This document shows, piece by piece, positions 38,581-40,644 of a DNA stretch of 40,644 nucleotides. How positions within the stretch are numbered: position 1 is the first letter of the stretch; every line of letters starts with the position of its first letter. The notes under the pieces were generated by a model. It did no database searches and had not been told where the DNA came from. It saw only the letters and a program-made list of their open reading frames with translations. The DNA is from Plantago elongata (lineage: Eukaryota; Streptophyta; Magnoliopsida; Lamiales; Plantaginaceae), in assembly GCA_036897095.1 (NCBI GenBank), contig JAYMSP010000827.1, positions 1 to 40,644 on the forward strand, written 5' to 3'. The translations under genes were made by a program, and so were the position numbers.

Positions 38581-39298
38581 TTTTTAAATGCTCCTTCAAA
38601 ATACATTCCGCCATTACTACCTTCTCCGTATCACTTTCCGGATTAATCACAAAATACCAGCTTCTAAAAAATCAATCGTAACATCAGATTGGTTGACGTG
38701 GTTTCCGGACTTGCAGCCGGTTGCGGAACCTCAATCCTCAATTCTCAATCATGATCCCTAATTTTGTCTCCATCCGCTGTCATCTGCTCCGGTTGTGCAA
38801 GGTTCTTCCGCGTTTGAGTCCACCGGCGACCTGGTTTGTTGCGGGGACGACGTCGCTACCTTCTTTCTTGGGCGGCCCCTCCTCATCGCCGTAATACGTT
38901 GGTCCATCGATCGCTGCAATATGTTGGTCCGTCGATCGCCGCAACTAGCTCCGATTTACGCAAGAGATATTTTTTTTTATATGCAATTCACGCATAAGAA
39001 AAAATCAGCCGCGATTCAGTTATTGTACCTTGACTTATTGTCTATAAGTAGAAGTTTAACAACCAACTCCTTGATTTCTTTCAATGACGGTATATAGGTA
39101 TGAAGTGCGTCCTCATGTTACGGCTTGCAAAATTGGCCAAAAAGTATGATTGCTATGGTTAGTGATGGGAATTGTTGGTTAAAACCATAACCAACTAATA
39201 ACCATTTACTTTTTTGAGTGGTTATTAACTATAACCGTAATCGTTCAGCAACCGACCGGTTACCATCATAACAGGTTCAGTTTTTAGTTACGATACGG

Positions 39299-39700
39299 TT
39301 AAAAACCGTTAAATTTTTTTTTTCCACCAGATCTCACCGAATTCTCGTTCCTCCTAAATCGCTCTCCAACCTCCTCCACCTCCACAACTACCTCGACCCG
39401 ACCACCTCCCCACTCCTCCCCACCGCCGCCACGTCCACCGCTGCCAACTCCACCTTCGTCGCACCTCTCTACCTCGACCCGACCACCTCCCCACTCCTCT
39501 CCACCGCCGCCACCTCCACCGCTGCCAACTCCACCTCCGTTGCACCTCTCCTCTTCTTCACCCTTGCCTCCGTCCTCTCTCACATCGCCGCCACCAAAAG
39601 AACATCCAAAAAATCCTCGCAATCATCATCGGCACCTCCTCCTTCCGAATTCTCCGTCGCAGCTTCTTCTTCGTCGAGCTCAAATTAGGGCAAAAAAGTG
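39299..39700. repeat. Pyrimidine-rich tract with an 81-bp tandem duplication
   Basis: A C/T-rich stretch on the plus strand contains a unit starting ACCTCGACCCGACCACC at 39390 and again at 39471 (81 bp, divisible by three, a few substitutions). It keeps an open proline/serine-rich frame on the plus strand and glycine/arginine-rich frames on the minus strand, but no domain or splice context supports a gene. Confidence 0.7.
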
Positions 39701-39799
39701 TACCAATTTCAGCTCAAATTGAACTCCAACCGTCAAAATTACAATAACCTTAACCAAATCCAAGCTCATCTCCACAAGAACTCGTTAACATTTGGGGTG

Positions 39800-39995
39800 G
39801 GTACATTTTCAAATGGGTGATTTTTTTTATCAAATGGGTGATTTTTTTTATGTATGCTGAAGACGTTCAAATGGGTGATTTTTTATGTATGCTGAAGAAT
39901 GTAGTCAAGAAGAATCATTAGTAGTGGTACTAGGAGTAGTGGTACTAGGAGGTTTGGTTGTTTTAGTAGTGGTACTAGGAGGTTTGGTTGTTTTG
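39800..39995. repeat. Short tandem repeats
   Basis: CAAATGGGTGATTTTTT occurs three times between 39810 and 39885. After it comes a 30-bp tandem AGTAGTGGTACTAGGAGG unit at 39935 and 39965. These are non-coding and probably arose by slippage. Confidence 0.8.
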
Positions 39996-40064
39996 AATTG
40001 TGGATTAATGATTTTATTACTTATAATGATGCTTTGTTGTAATAAAATAATGATATTTGGGTTT

Positions 40065-40644
40065 AAAGTCGCAACTTCTGTGATGAAAGTAGCTGAACTG
40101 CACGAGGAGTTAACTTCTGAAGAGCTGTGTTTATTTTCGGAGAGGGTATAGAACCTGCAGAAGGGTCTGTTATCGATTGAGCGGAAAGAAGAACAGAAGG
40201 GCAATGATTTGCTCGTGAAAATTATAAAGACATACAGGCTCATGATTGAGAGAAAAATGATTACCGTACTGACACGTGGTATTTGTTCTTGACGAACGTT
40301 TACTACCTTCATCATCTGGGACTGAGAGTGAACAAGTGGTATTTTACCACAAAATGTGGGTATATTTTATTCTCTTAATGTGGCAAGCCGTCTACAACAT
40401 ATTAGTTTTTTACAGGACTACTTCAGATATCACTTCCTTAGTAGTTAGTATTATACTATTATTCAGGAAGTTTATCGAATTTTAGACCAACAATGCTTGG
40501 TTTGTCTGCAGGCAGCAGCTAAATCTGAGATGTCTCCTGCAAACCCAATCTCGTTAGCTTTGGCCTTTGTCTTTTGAATTATGAAATCCGCAACTTACCT
40601 GAAAGGTACGACATTTGGACTTCAGTTTCCTCATTTAATGAAGA
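40065..40644 (+). pseudogene. 14-3-3 protein pseudogene, cut by window edge
   Basis: Pieces of a 14-3-3 (GRF) protein appear in the correct order. KVAELHEELTSEE matches the ELTVEERNLLS region. After an in-frame TAG at 40149-40151 comes LLSIERKEEQKGND (cf. ILSSIEQKEEAKGN), with the YKNVIGARRASWR segment missing. A frame change precedes VLDERLLPSSSGTESE and VVFYHKM (cf. VIDEHLIPSS...VFYYKM). A likely intron (40360-40415, GTATAT..TTACAG) follows, then DYFRY. After the acceptor at 40511 comes SPANPISLALAF (cf. SPTHPIRLGLALNF), another frameshift, and NYEIRNLPE before a donor at 40606. Because introns are retained it is a duplicated, not a processed, pseudogene. It continues beyond the window. Confidence 0.8.

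Larger units (their letters stand above)
33902..40060. other. Gene-poor region of gene fragments and repeats
   Basis: After the eIF2B beta 3' UTR there is no intact gene. The region holds the UXS, Alba, F-box and gag-like remnants listed separately, a MITE-like end, and tandem repeats near 39390-39550 and 39800-39995. Remaining stretches such as 35090-35360 and 37080-38350 are AT-rich with nothing recognisable. Confidence 0.6.

Overview
This is nuclear DNA from a flowering plant, most likely a eudicot. The genes have short exons separated by AT-rich introns with GT..AG borders, one gene is a TPS-a type (sesquiterpene-synthase-like) terpene synthase, and the spacers hold plant MITE, hAT and CACTA-like debris. 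An asterid such as a Lamiales species would fit, but that is a guess.

Six intact protein-coding genes can be modelled. From left to right they are: a single-exon glutaredoxin-like zinc-finger protein (10-801, +); an ArfGAP plus C2 protein of the AGD11/12/13 type (3128-7171, -, 8 coding exons, 366 aa); bifunctional UMP synthase (9761-13145, -, 7 exons, 483 aa); the COPII coat subunit SEC23 (20578-23753, +, 2 exons, 781 aa); a SINAT-type RING E3 ligase (24827-26416, -, 3 coding exons, 305 aa); and the eIF2B beta subunit (29803-33901, +, 9 exons, 412 aa). All exon joins were checked by hand for reading phase and closed without a stop. These are housekeeping genes of vesicle traffic, pyrimidine synthesis, protein turnover and translation. 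They do not form a pathway, and their adjacency looks like ordinary plant gene order.

Between UMP synthase and SEC23 lies a decayed terpene synthase (15617-19681, +). Its seven-exon layout is still clear, but it has a 396-bp inverted-repeat insertion in exon 3, two frameshifts (one a CTAG tandem duplication), a lost splice donor, a DDTYG in place of DDxxD, and a TAA 23 codons before the ancestral stop. Its second intron also holds a Tourist-like MITE with TAA target duplications and a Stowaway-like MITE. A non-autonomous hAT element with a perfect 8-bp target duplication sits just upstream (14357-15085).

The right-hand part (34-40.6 kb) has no intact gene. It is a patchwork of gene pieces: two nearly identical 160-bp copies of a UDP-glucuronate decarboxylase (UXS) intron/exon segment, the first exon of an Alba-domain gene, an F-box remnant, a gypsy gag-like remnant, and at the window edge an intron-bearing 14-3-3 pseudogene. 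A cluster of GGCAAAGTTTGCC-like palindromes at 28.35-28.95 kb resembles the subterminal region of a CACTA transposon.

No clearly new biological system was found. The most notable observations are the unclassified insertion in the terpene synthase exon, the transposon-laden decay of that gene, and the cluster of captured or duplicated gene fragments.
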